A stretch of DNA of 64,000 nt from Lolium rigidum (lineage: Eukaryota; Streptophyta; Magnoliopsida; Poales; Poaceae): assembly GCF_022539505.1 (NCBI RefSeq), contig NC_061512.1:253224510-253288509 (forward strand), in the 5' to 3' direction. This document shows positions 24,317-33,344 of the stretch, piece by piece (the stretch's first letter is position 1; each line of letters opens with the position of its first letter). The position numbers were made by a program, and so were the translations under genes. The notes below the pieces were generated by a model. The model was not told the origin of the DNA. It made no database searches and saw nothing but the letters and a program-made list of their open reading frames with translations.

Positions 24317-25614
24317 TGGTAGTAGTAGCATATTATAGTGGAAAGAAGATAGAAAAAGGCATCTAGTATTCTAGTTAGCATGGTACTGACAATCTTATAT
24401 GGAAAGGCACCTAATCAAGCAAAACTTGATTTAGAGTCATCAGTTTAATTGATTTATTGGATGTGTCAGTTTTATGTCATGCATTGACGTAACTATAAAT
24501 ATTTAGAATCACATCGGTGTTGTAACTTGCCATCAAATTTGGGCATGAACTTCATGCTGGTAACAGTACCAATCCATAGTTATAGGGTCCACCGTTTACC
24601 TAACTACTTACTTAGAATTATAAATTTTGAACCTTGACTGCTAAGATCCAAGTACAGGTTTTTTTTACCCGCAAAAAAAACCCTGCTATAGCCAGTGACC
24701 GTATATGTCCAAAGTAGAAAGTCTTAAATGAAATTAAATCCTCGAACTATGGCAAATCAACAGCTAGCAAGATTTACGTTACTATTGTTTTCAGACTAAT
24801 CAACAACTAGCAAGCTTTACACTTTTTGAGATAGAGAAGCTAACATTATCTCAAAAAAAAAAGAGATAGAGAAGCTAACAGATTTAGCCTCTACCCAAGT
24901 ACCCATATTTTTTGCCGAATTACATGCACCAACTAGTTTAACCAAAGGTCTGAGAAAAGGAAGAAGGTGAGCAACGCGCTTATCCTTCAACACCCCGCCT
25001 CACGTGTGGCTCCCACATGCCTAAACGTAGAACGAAAGTAGGCATCGAACTTTTAAAAATGTGGTAGTTGTGTCTTGAACTCGAGACACTGGCTAATACA
25101 CCAACCAATTTAGCCAAAAGTCCAAATTGATGGAGAAAGGTGGGAAATGCCTTATACTTGAATCAAAATTAAGACATTGATCTAAAAATTTATAACTTTG
25201 GATCAAACATGAATCAAAAATCAGCTGAAAACATCAAACAATTCCTGGACCTGCACCTTAAAGTGTTCTATCTTTTGGACATCTTGCCCTGCATAAGTTC
25301 ATTAGAAATTATGGGTGAAACCACGAATTTTCATGACTTTTTAACTTTAAAATATGTTTTTGATGCTTTGTAAATGGCTTCCTGGAGCTCGGACTCCATT
25401 TAGAGTTTCCGTCATTTGTGTCCTGTATATTATTTCCACCTATATTCACTTTCAAGCTATGTGCAATTGCATTACCATATCCCTTTATATTTTTTGGATT
25501 TTCGCCTCTATAATGCATAAAGGCAGAGCTCCTGCCATCATACAAAAAAAGCTATTTGTCAATGGTAGAAATTTCAATTGGTGGTCCTTCGAGAGGTACA
25601 AGCTAGTGATATAC

Positions 25615-25859
25615 TGTTATGTGGCTGCTAGGGTTTGGGAGGGAGAGAGAGGGCTGCGAGGGCGCGAGAAGGCTGGCCGGGGGCCTTTTGCCCACGGCCG
25701 GGCAAGAGGGAAGGGATTTCCTTCTTAATTCTTGCTTTATTAGATTGATACATCTCCTCTCCATATATAGAGAGGTTTACTTGACTCCCAAGCAAGGCTT
25801 ACTTGACCCCTAAGCAAACCATAAGACTAACGGGCCCAAGCCCATGACGTACTCTAACA
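25615..25859 (-). repeat. LTR A (inverted), 245 bp
   Basis: On the minus strand it runs TGTTAGAGTACG…CCACATAACA. It is the same length as LTR C and differs from it at two visible bases. Its U5 end faces outward at the left border. Confidence 0.9.
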
Positions 25860-26520
25860 CTACATCCCACCTAGACATGCAACTCGTCCTCGAGCTGCAA
25901 CCTAAACAAACCATGACTCGAGGCAACACAAACCTAACACCTAAAAACGAGCCTTTTACATCTCGGCTTGTTTTATTACTCTCAACCTGAAATGGAGTGG
26001 GACGCTTTATTGTTGACACCTGAACATAAAGTGGACACCATCTGCCCGTCGGACCTGTACGGCCACCTGGATCCCATGGAAACCAACGGGACAAAAGGAG
26101 CCCGCGCGGCGGCCGGCGGCGGAATGCAGTGGTGCTATGCGGTGCGCTCCTGTCGGTGACACCATGCCTTCTCCCCGCCGGATGACTGTCGATGGCGCAG
26201 ACTTTGAGGTCACTGCCCGCACGAAAAACAGCATGTCCGCCGCCCGTGGGGGAAATCGCACGCCCAAGATCCCCGACGCAGCGGACGAGATCGAGGTCCG
26301 TTGCGCAACGAAGCGCAACTTGGAGGAGCTGCAGCTGCAGATCACGCATCTCCCGCACACGCCGACGCACTAGGAGGCCGCGAGCAGCAGCCTGCAGCCT
26401 CACCGCCGCCGATACGTGGCGGATAGCGATCCAAGCCGGAAGCGGTGACGGCGACGGAGGGAAACGGACCTGGTGGAAGGGCATCCCGGGCGGTGTCGAT
26501 GTAGAGCCCGGGGCCAAGGT

Positions 26521-26754
26521 GTCATGGGCCTGGGCCCGTTAGTCTTATGGTTTGCTTAGGGGTCAAGTAAGCCTTGCTTGGGAGTCAAGTAAACCTCTCT
26601 ATATATGGAGAGGAGATGTATCAATCTAATAAAGCAAGAATTAAGAAGGAAATCCCTTCCCTCTTGCCCGGCCGTGGGCAAAAGGCCCCCGGCCAGCCTT
26701 CTCGCGCCCTCGCAGCCCTCTCTCTCCCTCCCAAACCCTAGCAGCCACATAACA
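26521..26754 (+). repeat. LTR B, 234 bp, lacking first 11 bases
   Basis: Starts GTCATGGGCC, which is base 12 of LTR C (27993-28237), and ends CCACATAACA. The missing 11 bases are exactly where the inverted left arm joins (…CCAAGGT|GTCATGGG…, sharing GT). Confidence 0.9.
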
Positions 26755-26756
26755 CT

Positions 26757-26768
26757 TGGTATCAGATA
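26757..26768 (+). other. primer-binding site, initiator tRNA-Met type
   Basis: TGGTATCAGATA two bases after LTR B. The first ten bases match the complement of the plant initiator tRNA-Met 3' end, the usual minus-strand primer site of many plant LTR elements. The next bases diverge (ATA instead of AGC). Confidence 0.85.
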
Positions 26769-26782
26769 GCTCTCGTTCGATC

Positions 26783-28042
26783 ATGTCCAGCCCTCCACTG
26801 AGTTCTTCCCACCCGCCGCCGCCGCACTCCGACGTCCCCGCCGTTCTCTCCCCGGCGGAGATCTCCACAGCCCTCCGCGATCTCACCACTGCTGTCCAGG
26901 AGATCCGCCTCTTCCTGGCCGGTCCCTATAGGCCGCCGCCGCCGGCGGCGCTGCTGCCGTGGCAGCCGACGCACCAGGCGGCCTCCGCCGCGATCGCCGG
27001 GCCGCTGCAGCCGACGCTGCTGCTGTCGTCGCCGCCACCCGACGTCGGGCTGCTGCAGTCCCCGCTGCCGCTGTCCACCATCTTCGGGCCGGGCCCTACC
27101 TCGACGCCCGGGGTCCCTCTTCTCCGGCAGCCGGCCGCCTTCTTCCCCACCGGGACGCTACAGCAGCAGCAGCTGCTGCCGCCGCCACCAACGCCGCTGC
27201 AGCTGCTGTCCTCACCGACGCTGTCCCTGCCGTTCGGTGGGCAGTTGCAACAACAGCAGCAGCAGCAGTTGCCGTCGCCACCAACACCGCCGCCACCGAC
27301 GCCGTCCCTGCCTTTTGGCGGTGTGGGAGCGACCTTGGCCCCGGGCTCTACATCGACACCGCCCGGGATGCCCTTCCACCAGGTCCGTTTCCCTCCGTCG
27401 CCGTCACCGCTTCCGGCTTGGATCGCTATCCGCCACGTATCGGCGGCGGTGAGGCTGCAGGCTGCTGCTCGCGGCCTCCTAGTGCGTCGGCGTGTGCGGG
27501 AGATGCGTGATCTGCAGCTGCAGCTCCTCCAAGTTGCGCTTCGTTGCGCAACGGACCTCGATCTCGTCCGCTGCGTCGGGGATCTTGGGCGTGCGATTTC
27601 CCCCACGGGCGGCGGACATGCTGTTTTTCGTGCGGGCAGTGACCTCAAAGTCTGCGCCATCGACAGTCATCCGGCGGGGAGAAGGCATGGTGTCACCGAC
27701 AGGAGCGCACCGCATAGCACCACTGCATTCCGCCGCCGGCCGCCGCGCGGGCTCCTTTTGTCCCGTTGGTTTCCATGGGATCCAGGTGGCTGTACAGGTC
27801 CGACGGGCAGATGGTGTCCACTTTATGTTCAGGTGTCAACAATAAAGCGTCCCACTCCATTTCAGGTTGAGAGTAATAAAACAAGCCGAGATGTAAAAGG
27901 CTCGTTTTTAGGTGTTAGGTTTGTGTTGCCTCGAGTCATGGTTTGTTTAGGTTGCAGCTCGAGGACGAGCTGCATGTCTAGGTGGGATGTAGTGTTAGAG
28001 TACGTCATGGGCCTGGGCCCGTTAGTCTTATGGTTTGCTTAG
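26783..28042 (+). CDS. open frame in the retroelement: gag-like N-terminus, proline/glutamine-rich linker, IQ-motif segment
   Basis: A single open frame runs from ATG at 26783 through the 3' LTR border to a stop at 28042. The N-terminus (VLSPAEISTALRDLTTAVQE) resembles the start of gag proteins of grass Gypsy elements. The middle (about 26930-27440) is Pro/Gln-rich low-complexity sequence. At about 27445-27500 AAVRLQAAARGLLVRRR fits the IQ calmodulin-binding pattern, followed by a leucine-rich helix (LQLQLLQVALRCATDLDLV). The 3' part ends with text like the last residues of Gypsy pol. There is no capsid core, protease, RT or integrase, so it cannot be autonomous. Translation is unproven, and the frame may be open partly because of GC-rich composition. 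Confidence 0.45.
   Translation: MSSPPLSSSHPPPPHSDVPAVLSPAEISTALRDLTTAVQEIRLFLAGPYRPPPPAALLPWQPTHQAASAAIAGPLQPTLLLSSPPPDVGLLQSPLPLSTIFGPGPTSTPGVPLLRQPAAFFPTGTLQQQQLLPPPPTPLQLLSSPTLSLPFGGQLQQQQQQQLPSPPTPPPPTPSLPFGGVGATLAPGSTSTPPGMPFHQVRFPPSPSPLPAWIAIRHVSAAVRLQAAARGLLVRRRVREMRDLQLQLLQVALRCATDLDLVRCVGDLGRAISPTGGGHAVFRAGSDLKVCAIDSHPAGRRHGVTDRSAPHSTTAFRRRPPRGLLLSRWFPWDPGGCTGPTGRWCPLYVQVSTIKRPTPFQVESNKTSRDVKGSFLGVRFVLPRVMVCLGCSSRTSCMSRWDVVLEYVMGLGPLVLWFA
27978..27992 (+). other. polypurine tract of the retroelement
   Basis: AGGTGGGATGTAG-type purine-rich stretch directly before LTR C at 27993, the expected plus-strand primer. Its mirror copy lies at 25860-25874 in the inverted arm. Confidence 0.6.
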
Positions 28043-28237
28043 GGGTCAAGTAAGCCTTGCTTGGGAGTCAAGTAAACCTCTCTATATATGGAGAGGAGAT
28101 GTATCAATCTAATAAAGCAAGAATTAAGAAGAAAATCCCTTCCCTCTTGCCCGGCCGTGGGCAAAAGGCCCCCGGCCAGCCTTCTCGCGCCCTCGCAGCC
28201 CTCTCTCTCCCTCCCAAACCCTAGCAGCCACATAACA
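27993..28237 (+). repeat. LTR C, 245 bp
   Basis: TGTTAGAGTACG…CCACATAACA with a TATA-like box (ctctatatatgg) near 28080 and an AATAAA-like motif near 28112. It is followed directly by the TATAC target duplication. Confidence 0.9.
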
Positions 28238-28242
28238 TATAC

Positions 28243-28890
28243 TATATTTAATATAACCAAAACTGGAAACTAACTGGATTTCCAATTTAAGAACGTGTAC
28301 ATAATCGTTTGAATAAAAGAAGTGTGTGTAATACACATATACTATTAATCTACCAAATTTTGAAAAAGAACTAATTTTTCTTGCAACACACAAACGCCAT
28401 TTCCTGCAAACTAATTTATTTTACGTAGAAAGGAAGAAAACCATTTCAGTTTTCTGGAACACAAATAAGTTCTGTTTACTGAAGTTCACTTTGAAGTTAT
28501 TTTATACTCCAAAACAATATTATTTCCTTTCAGTCCAAATGCCGAAATTAGCATCTCGTTGTCAGTTTGATAATCAATAACCGAGAACCTGTCCAACTTA
28601 GTCCCTTTGACAAAAACAAAATGGACGATTCACATTTAAATGCTATATATTGTGTGGTTACCTTTGAAATAACCACATAAAAGTCTATATTACGGAAATG
28701 CAGTTGTGGAAAGCTTAGTACACTATTCACTAAAATATTATCCACAAAACTATTTTCAAGTAGCTAATTTTTCCCTATTTCATCACATGTATTTTGTCAT
28801 CCCTCACTAGTCATATGTCTTCTGTTATCTTGAATAAAAAAACTTTATTAGAAAGAAAAAATAGCTTAGCCAAAAACATAATCCTTTTAT
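28243..28890. other. AT-rich intron sequence of gene G
   Basis: No coding block or transposon end seen. It lies between the retroelement and the exon that starts at 29037 on the minus strand. Confidence 0.5.
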
Positions 28891-29563
28891 TGACAGTGCA
28901 CTTGGAAGACCCGGTACTACATTGTCTTTGATGTGGACGTTGACTATCTTCTTTTGAGCTTGCATGTGACCACTTTTGTGCGCGGCGCGCCTCAAAAGCT
29001 GCCTGAGGGCTCCCCTCTACAACTAGTTTATACGGCTCTGCCAATAATCCCTACATAGCCACCGACCCCACTATATACTTCCCTCCCAAAAAATCACGTT
29101 TACATATCAAATGAATGTTCCAAGTTTCAGCTCAATTCTGGGTTAACAGGTTAACACTCAAGTGTGTGAGGATGCACTAGGTATGGCACATTCGATATCA
29201 TCTTCACACACTTAGAGTGCTACCTTCATTACGTCTAACATTAAACACACAACATGGTGAAAACGTAATCATAATGTAAAGATATGTAGATCAACCACAT
29301 AAATAATCGTTTCACGTGAATCCTAAAAAAAAGGATAATAGAAATTTAAGTGCAACAAATGGATGCACATTAAACTGCTGTTTCACTAATTTCCTAGATT
29401 CCCAAATCTACCACTGAGATCAGAAGGAGATCAAAATACGAGCACATGCCTGGATACCGGGAAATGAACAAGGCACTCTTAACCCCGTCCTGCCAAACCA
29501 CCCCAACATCAACCCCACAAAATGATCTACTCAACCTTGGCAATCGAAAGCCAGCTGAGTTAC

Positions 29564-29750
29564 TCAACAATCGTATTTTCTGGAGATCGGTGCCGTACGA
29601 TCTGTAAATGGAGATAGGGTCTAGGGTTTCGTGCACCTCAGGGGAGTGGCCAAGGAAGGCGTCTACGAAGGAGCTGATGGGGTTGGAGAAGGACGATGAT
29701 CCCGGCGCAGCATAGACGGAGCGTCCCATCACCAGATCTCGCAGACCCAT
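29564..29750 (-). pseudogene. first exon of gene G
   Basis: ATG at 29748-29750 (minus) after a 5' leader of about 125-130 bases. Reads MGLRDLVMGRSVYAAPG, then a short hydrophobic stretch and PEVHETLDPISIYRSYGTDL. The donor is placed at A|GTAACT (29563) because this gives the phase (one base left over) needed by the exon at 29037, where the open frame reads PYKLVVEG. An alternative donor further down (CCAAG|GTTGAG) would put that exon in a stopped frame. Confidence 0.5.
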
Positions 29751-29900
29751 CTCCGACGGACGACCGTTCGTCCGTCTTCACCCTCGTTAACCGGCGGCGA
29801 AGGCAGTTACTGCTGCTTCGATCTGTGTTGGTGACGACGGGTTCGAGGCGGCTCTGGGTTCTTTCTGAGTCAGCTGTCCTTTTCTGGTCCTGGCTACGGC

Positions 29901-29910
29901 TATTTATACG
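29901..29910 (-). promoter_or_regulatory. TATA box of gene G
   Basis: GTATAAATAG on the minus strand, about 150 bases upstream of the ATG at 29750. GC-rich leader sequence follows. Eight bases separate it from the Copia LTR that begins at 29919. Confidence 0.55.
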
Positions 29911-29918
29911 CGCAAATT

Positions 29919-30092
29919 GTAGAGTATAGAGATAAGAGACACAAAGAAGTAGAGCAAATGATTCTCTTGTTTCATTACAATATGGGGGACCCACTTATAT
30001 ACAGGATGAAGGGGTGTGTTGGGGAGACACTTCTTTTCCAACAGGAGGCATCCCTCCCATACACAATTGATCACATGTTTTATTTCCTAACA
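29919..30092 (-). mobile_element. 3' LTR of a Copia element, 174 bp
   Basis: On the minus strand it runs TGTTAGGAAATAAAAC…TCTATACTCTACA. The purine tract GATCAAGGGGAAG (30093-30105, minus) lies directly upstream, as expected for a 3' LTR. The element's pol remnants follow on the right in the same orientation. The matching 5' LTR was not found; the element is truncated at about 46322, so no TSD can be checked. Confidence 0.75.
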
Positions 30093-31595
30093 CTTCCCCT
30101 TGATCAATTTGCCATCTGTATATTGCAATCCAAAAGACTCTTAAAAAACCCGGTGGAAAAAATTGAGGAGAAATATTATAACGATATGTCACCGAAAACT
30201 CCTTTAAAACCCAGTGGGAAAAATTAAGGAGAAACCATGTGTCATACGTCCGCACTTGTATTTATATTGTCTCGTTAAAATCCTTATATGAGAAACCTTA
30301 GGGAAAACTCATAAAGGGAAAAAGAGTACAATATCAGTGATCGGAAGATCATCAACGAGTTATAACTAGGGATTTACTCCCCCTCAACATTGCAAACCTA
30401 AAGGTTGTCTCATACCAATTCCACAAACTTAATTATGGAATACAACTATTGGTAGAGATACTATGAATATCACAATATTTTGTTTGCAAATTACCCTCTT
30501 ACATTTCTGTAATTTATGAGGAAAAATATAATTCATAAGCAATACAAGTGACATTATCTTGGTAGATAATGATAGGTGATTCGAATGAATCTCCACATGA
30601 ACTCACATGTGGCTAATCATTCTGCGAATTCATACACATCTTGTGATGCTTCATATAATTCTGCAGAATGATCACCGCAAGGACCCATTTAGAGTCTATT
30701 CCGAAGACTTTCTTCTAAATACTCTTCCAGTAAATCTAGTCTTTGATATGGCAGTGTTGAGATCAGATAATTAGCCACTATCATATATCACACGTTGGTC
30801 CCATCTTAATCAAGAGTTTTGTTCCTTGGATATATCTTAGAATAATCCATACACAAACCTTATACCTTTCAGGAGATTGCACTCTCAATAAATTGCCAAC
30901 AAACATAATGTCAGGCCTGACGTATTTTGCAAGATATCTAAGTGCTCCGATGGTAGATATGGAACTTCAGCTCCATCTATCACTTCACCATCTTCCCACC
31001 TTTCCAAGGATTGGTATCCCATATTAGGTATACTATGACCATATGTGTCTCTGCTATTATATACCCGTATTGAACTTATTCAATATTTTGGGATATATGA
31101 AGACTGATATATTTATTCATGGGGGAACAAGCTCAAGTTAAACACTTAAGCACGATTTGGTTTGACCCAAATCTCCATCTTAAAATGAGTGTGCGTATCT
31201 CAAATGTCTCGCATAAAGACATTGATGAGAATATCATCAACACCATTTAGGTGACGTAAAATCCAATTAAGGATTTATCCATGAGTACACATCAACAATC
31301 ATTGATATTAGAGTTATCCTCATCATGGAAGAACTCACACAGTCGGTTGTACCACATAAATATCTCCAACTACTTCAAGTCATAGAATGACTCCAGAAGT
31401 TTCACACACACATGTTGCAATTTTCCTTTGGATTCAGAATATTAAGTCCTTCAATGACTTCAATATATAAGTCCAAATTGAGTGACTCGTGGGAGTATGC
31501 AGGCATTACTACATACATCAACCACATGGATTTGCACTGCCAATGACATTTAGTATCGAAACATAATTCTACTCATACCAAGATGGTATGCCACA
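30093..31595 (-). pseudogene. Copia pol remnant, 3' part
   Basis: Heavily decayed minus-strand pol. The clearest block, at about 30840-30965, reads IGALRYLAKYVRPDIMFVGN, matching the RT/RNase H junction motif of Ty1/Copia elements (ALxYLxxxTRPDIxFAVN). No frame stays open for long. The sequence is cut at 31595 by the Gypsy element and continues at 44436. Confidence 0.7.
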
Positions 31596-31980
31596 TGACA
31601 AAGGATTAACTTGTCAATGCCTATGGATTGTAGGCTAGGGTTTAGTTAGAAGTAGAGGGCAAGTAGATCTCGAAGGTTTCAGCCGAAAAGTACTCGACGA
31701 ATATGAAAACTAGGGTTTGCGAGACAATTATTCGATGATCTTCTCGTCCCTCGACCCCCCTTTATATAGGTGGAGCCGAGGGATTCGTGCTATACAAGGA
31801 TTACGAGTCCGGGACGGTTTCTAACTCATCCCGCCAGATTACAAATAACACTTCCTATTACAACTCTATCTTTTCCTTAAATACATCTTGGGCTCTCGAA
31901 TCTTCTTATTCTTCGGGTAGTGGGCCTTCAATAAACCCCGGGTACTATATTAGGCAGGCCCATTTGGGATGCCTATGTCA
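31596..31980 (-). repeat. 3' LTR of Gypsy copy 1, 385 bp
   Basis: On the minus strand it starts TGACATAGGCATCC and ends GTTAATCCTTTGTCA. Compared with 44051-44435 there are no substitutions, only two one-base length differences (GCGAGAC versus GCAGAC, and TTACGAG versus TTACAGAG). The U3 TATA box lies on the minus strand at about 31761-31770. Confidence 0.92.
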
Positions 31981-31982
31981 GT

Positions 31983-31992
31983 AGCCCCCGAG
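31983..31992 (-). other. polypurine tract of Gypsy copy 1
   Basis: CTCGGGGGCT on the minus strand, then AC, then the LTR. The same ten bases recur at 32799-32808, 32892-32901, 37216-37225 and 37301-37310. Confidence 0.8.
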
Positions 31993-32597
31993 ATTTTGCT
32001 TGAATCGTAGAATCAGGGAAAATCTCCACTGTTTATTTTTACTCGAAAGCTCTTAACTTTTATACTTTTTCTCATAAAATTCTATATTGTACAGGGATAT
32101 CGGTAGTTGGGGCTAGTTCATCTGACGGATCAGGTACTAGTTAACTGCTCTAGTGGCAATCCGCAAAAACCTACTTCAAAATCACGTCCCTGGACATGAT
32201 TTCGGGATACTGGTGTAAACTTCGACAGGCGCCGCTTAAGGTCTTACCATTCTGTCGAGTCCCAGTTAAATTTATCGAGTACCTAACGCGTCCGTTAGGA
32301 TTTTTCTTCGTATCCGTTGATACGGATAAAAGTAGCGGAGCGCGAGTCTTCGGCGATGCCACGCCCAGCGAGAATAGGTACGGGGTCTTACCTTCGCAAT
32401 TTTGCGGCATTCGAGAAATTGATCGCAACTTCGGCGTTCGAGAATATATTGTCGAGTGCTTTTCCGGCTGTTGGAATGGCACATTTTATTGAGTCAAATA
32501 TGACTTATATTGCTTTCCCGATGGGAGTATATGGAGAGTTAATGATAACTCGAAATATACTCTCTTGCTTGTTCTATTTTTCCTTTGTTAATTTCAT

Positions 32598-32853
32598 CGG
32601 GCACGCGAACGGCGTTCCCGATGGGAGTAGCTCCGAGGCTACAGCCAAGAACTTGTGCTTGGTTGTAGGCTCAACATTTTAGTCCACCTTGTCACTATAT
32701 TGCCATTATCTCCTGATATTCTTTCCTCCTTCTTCTTCTTTCTTTTTTTTTTTTTTTTTTTTTTTATCGGGTGCGCGAACAGCGCTCCTGATGGGAGTAG
32801 CCCCCGAGGCTACAGCCAAGAACTTGTGCTTGACTGTAGGCTCAACATTTTCT
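32598..32853. repeat. direct repeat inside the Gypsy 3' region
   Basis: Two copies of an 85-base unit (32598-32680 and 32767-32853), both running from 'atcggg' through 'gaggctacagccaagaactt' to 'gtaggctcaacatttt', separated by a T-rich run (about 32743-32766). The second copy contains an intact CTCGGGGGCT (minus) and the first a damaged one. Confidence 0.8.
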
Positions 32854-33230
32854 ATATTTGCCATTTGTCGAAATTTTTCTTTTTTCGAAGTAGCCCCCGA
32901 GCATTTGGGCAAAAACTTGTTTCTGACCAAAGGCTCCCGATGCATTCAAATAACTTATCCTGTCGCCATTCTCCTTTCTCTTGTCGACATATTTTCCCTT
33001 GTCAAATTTTCTTCAACTCTATCAATGGTTGATATTTTTCTGCTTTGTGGGTCCATCGTTCCCAGCATGTTAACACGTCGTGCAAGTGGGGGACACACGT
33101 CCTCCGCTTTTTCTGGTGCACGTACGGTAACGCCTATCCCAGTAAAAATACTTTTTTGCCCTTGTAACTAGAAGATCAATTCTCACCACACGATTTCTTC
33201 ATCCAACGGTACACTGCTTCACCCAATTCT

Positions 33231-33238
33231 TATATAAA
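33231..33238 (+). promoter_or_regulatory. TATA box of the antisense gene
   Basis: TATATAAA on the plus strand, 114 bases upstream of the ATG at 33345, followed by a C-rich leader with several CT runs. It is opposite to the direction of the LTR promoter, so the antisense gene appears to have its own start. Confidence 0.6.
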
Positions 33239-33344
33239 CCTGTCTTCAACCTCCGTTCATCCCCTCGCTTGCGCCGCTCACCTGTTCCTCTTCGCAAATC
33301 TTCCTCTGCGCCCAATCTTCGCCGATTTCTCGCTCTCGCATTCA

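Larger units (their letters stand above)
25610..28242. mobile_element. inverted (U5-U5) non-autonomous LTR retroelement with TSD TATAC
   Basis: One insertion, 25615-28237, flanked by TATAC at 25610-25614 and 28238-28242. Order: LTR A inverted (25615-25859), 661 bp of internal 3' sequence inverted (25860-26520), LTR B direct and lacking its first 11 bases (26521-26754), primer site, internal region (26755-27992), LTR C direct (27993-28237). The left 906 bp (25615-26520) are the reverse complement of the right 906 bp (27332-28237) with no length difference and about four mismatches that I can see. Both outer ends are therefore U5 ends of the LTR. The single TSD around everything means the rearranged molecule formed before or during integration. 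Confidence 0.9.
21907..29750 (-). pseudogene. unrecognised multi-exon gene, disrupted (gene G)
   Basis: Exons that join in phase on the minus strand: 29564-29750 (start MGLRDLVMGRSVYAAPG), one starting at 29037 (PYKLVVEGSPQAAFEARRAQ; its 3' end is unclear), 23904-23998 (PPEMDVHHRLHQSPFEQYDV), 23727-23807 (VNRSMLYIDVVYGNEMGWPR), 23008-23121 (AQSAEDQIDRTDITNMVV) and 21907-22646. The last begins GLGMTSVDEFSGGWLFFLGI at an AG acceptor and ends with TGA at 21907-21909. Each listed inner exon has GT and AG borders and keeps frame. In the last exon a one-base loss near 22397-22400 shifts the frame, and TAG at 22174-22176 interrupts the downstream reading (EKILQKLQSLEVAGKMLKEL). The intron between 29037 and 23998 carries the 25615-28237 retroelement. 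I do not recognise the protein and propose no function; whether exons are missing upstream of 23998 is unknown. It could be a recently dying gene, or a gene with assembly indels. Confidence 0.6.

Noticed and set aside
25810..26517. A 235-codon open frame on the minus strand that looks like a second gene
   Set aside because: It is the mirror copy of 27332-28042 in the inverted arm of the retroelement, with no start context of its own.
26926..27660. Long Arg/Ser/Cys/Gly-rich minus-strand frame and Ala-rich plus frames opposite the retroelement ORF
   Set aside because: GC-rich trinucleotide composition produces open shadows; only the frame starting at 26783 continues with recognisable segments.
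31596..31980. Left LTR of Gypsy copy 1 as a separate solo LTR
   Set aside because: It pairs with 44051-44435, has a purine tract beside it, and the TSD is found only around the pair.
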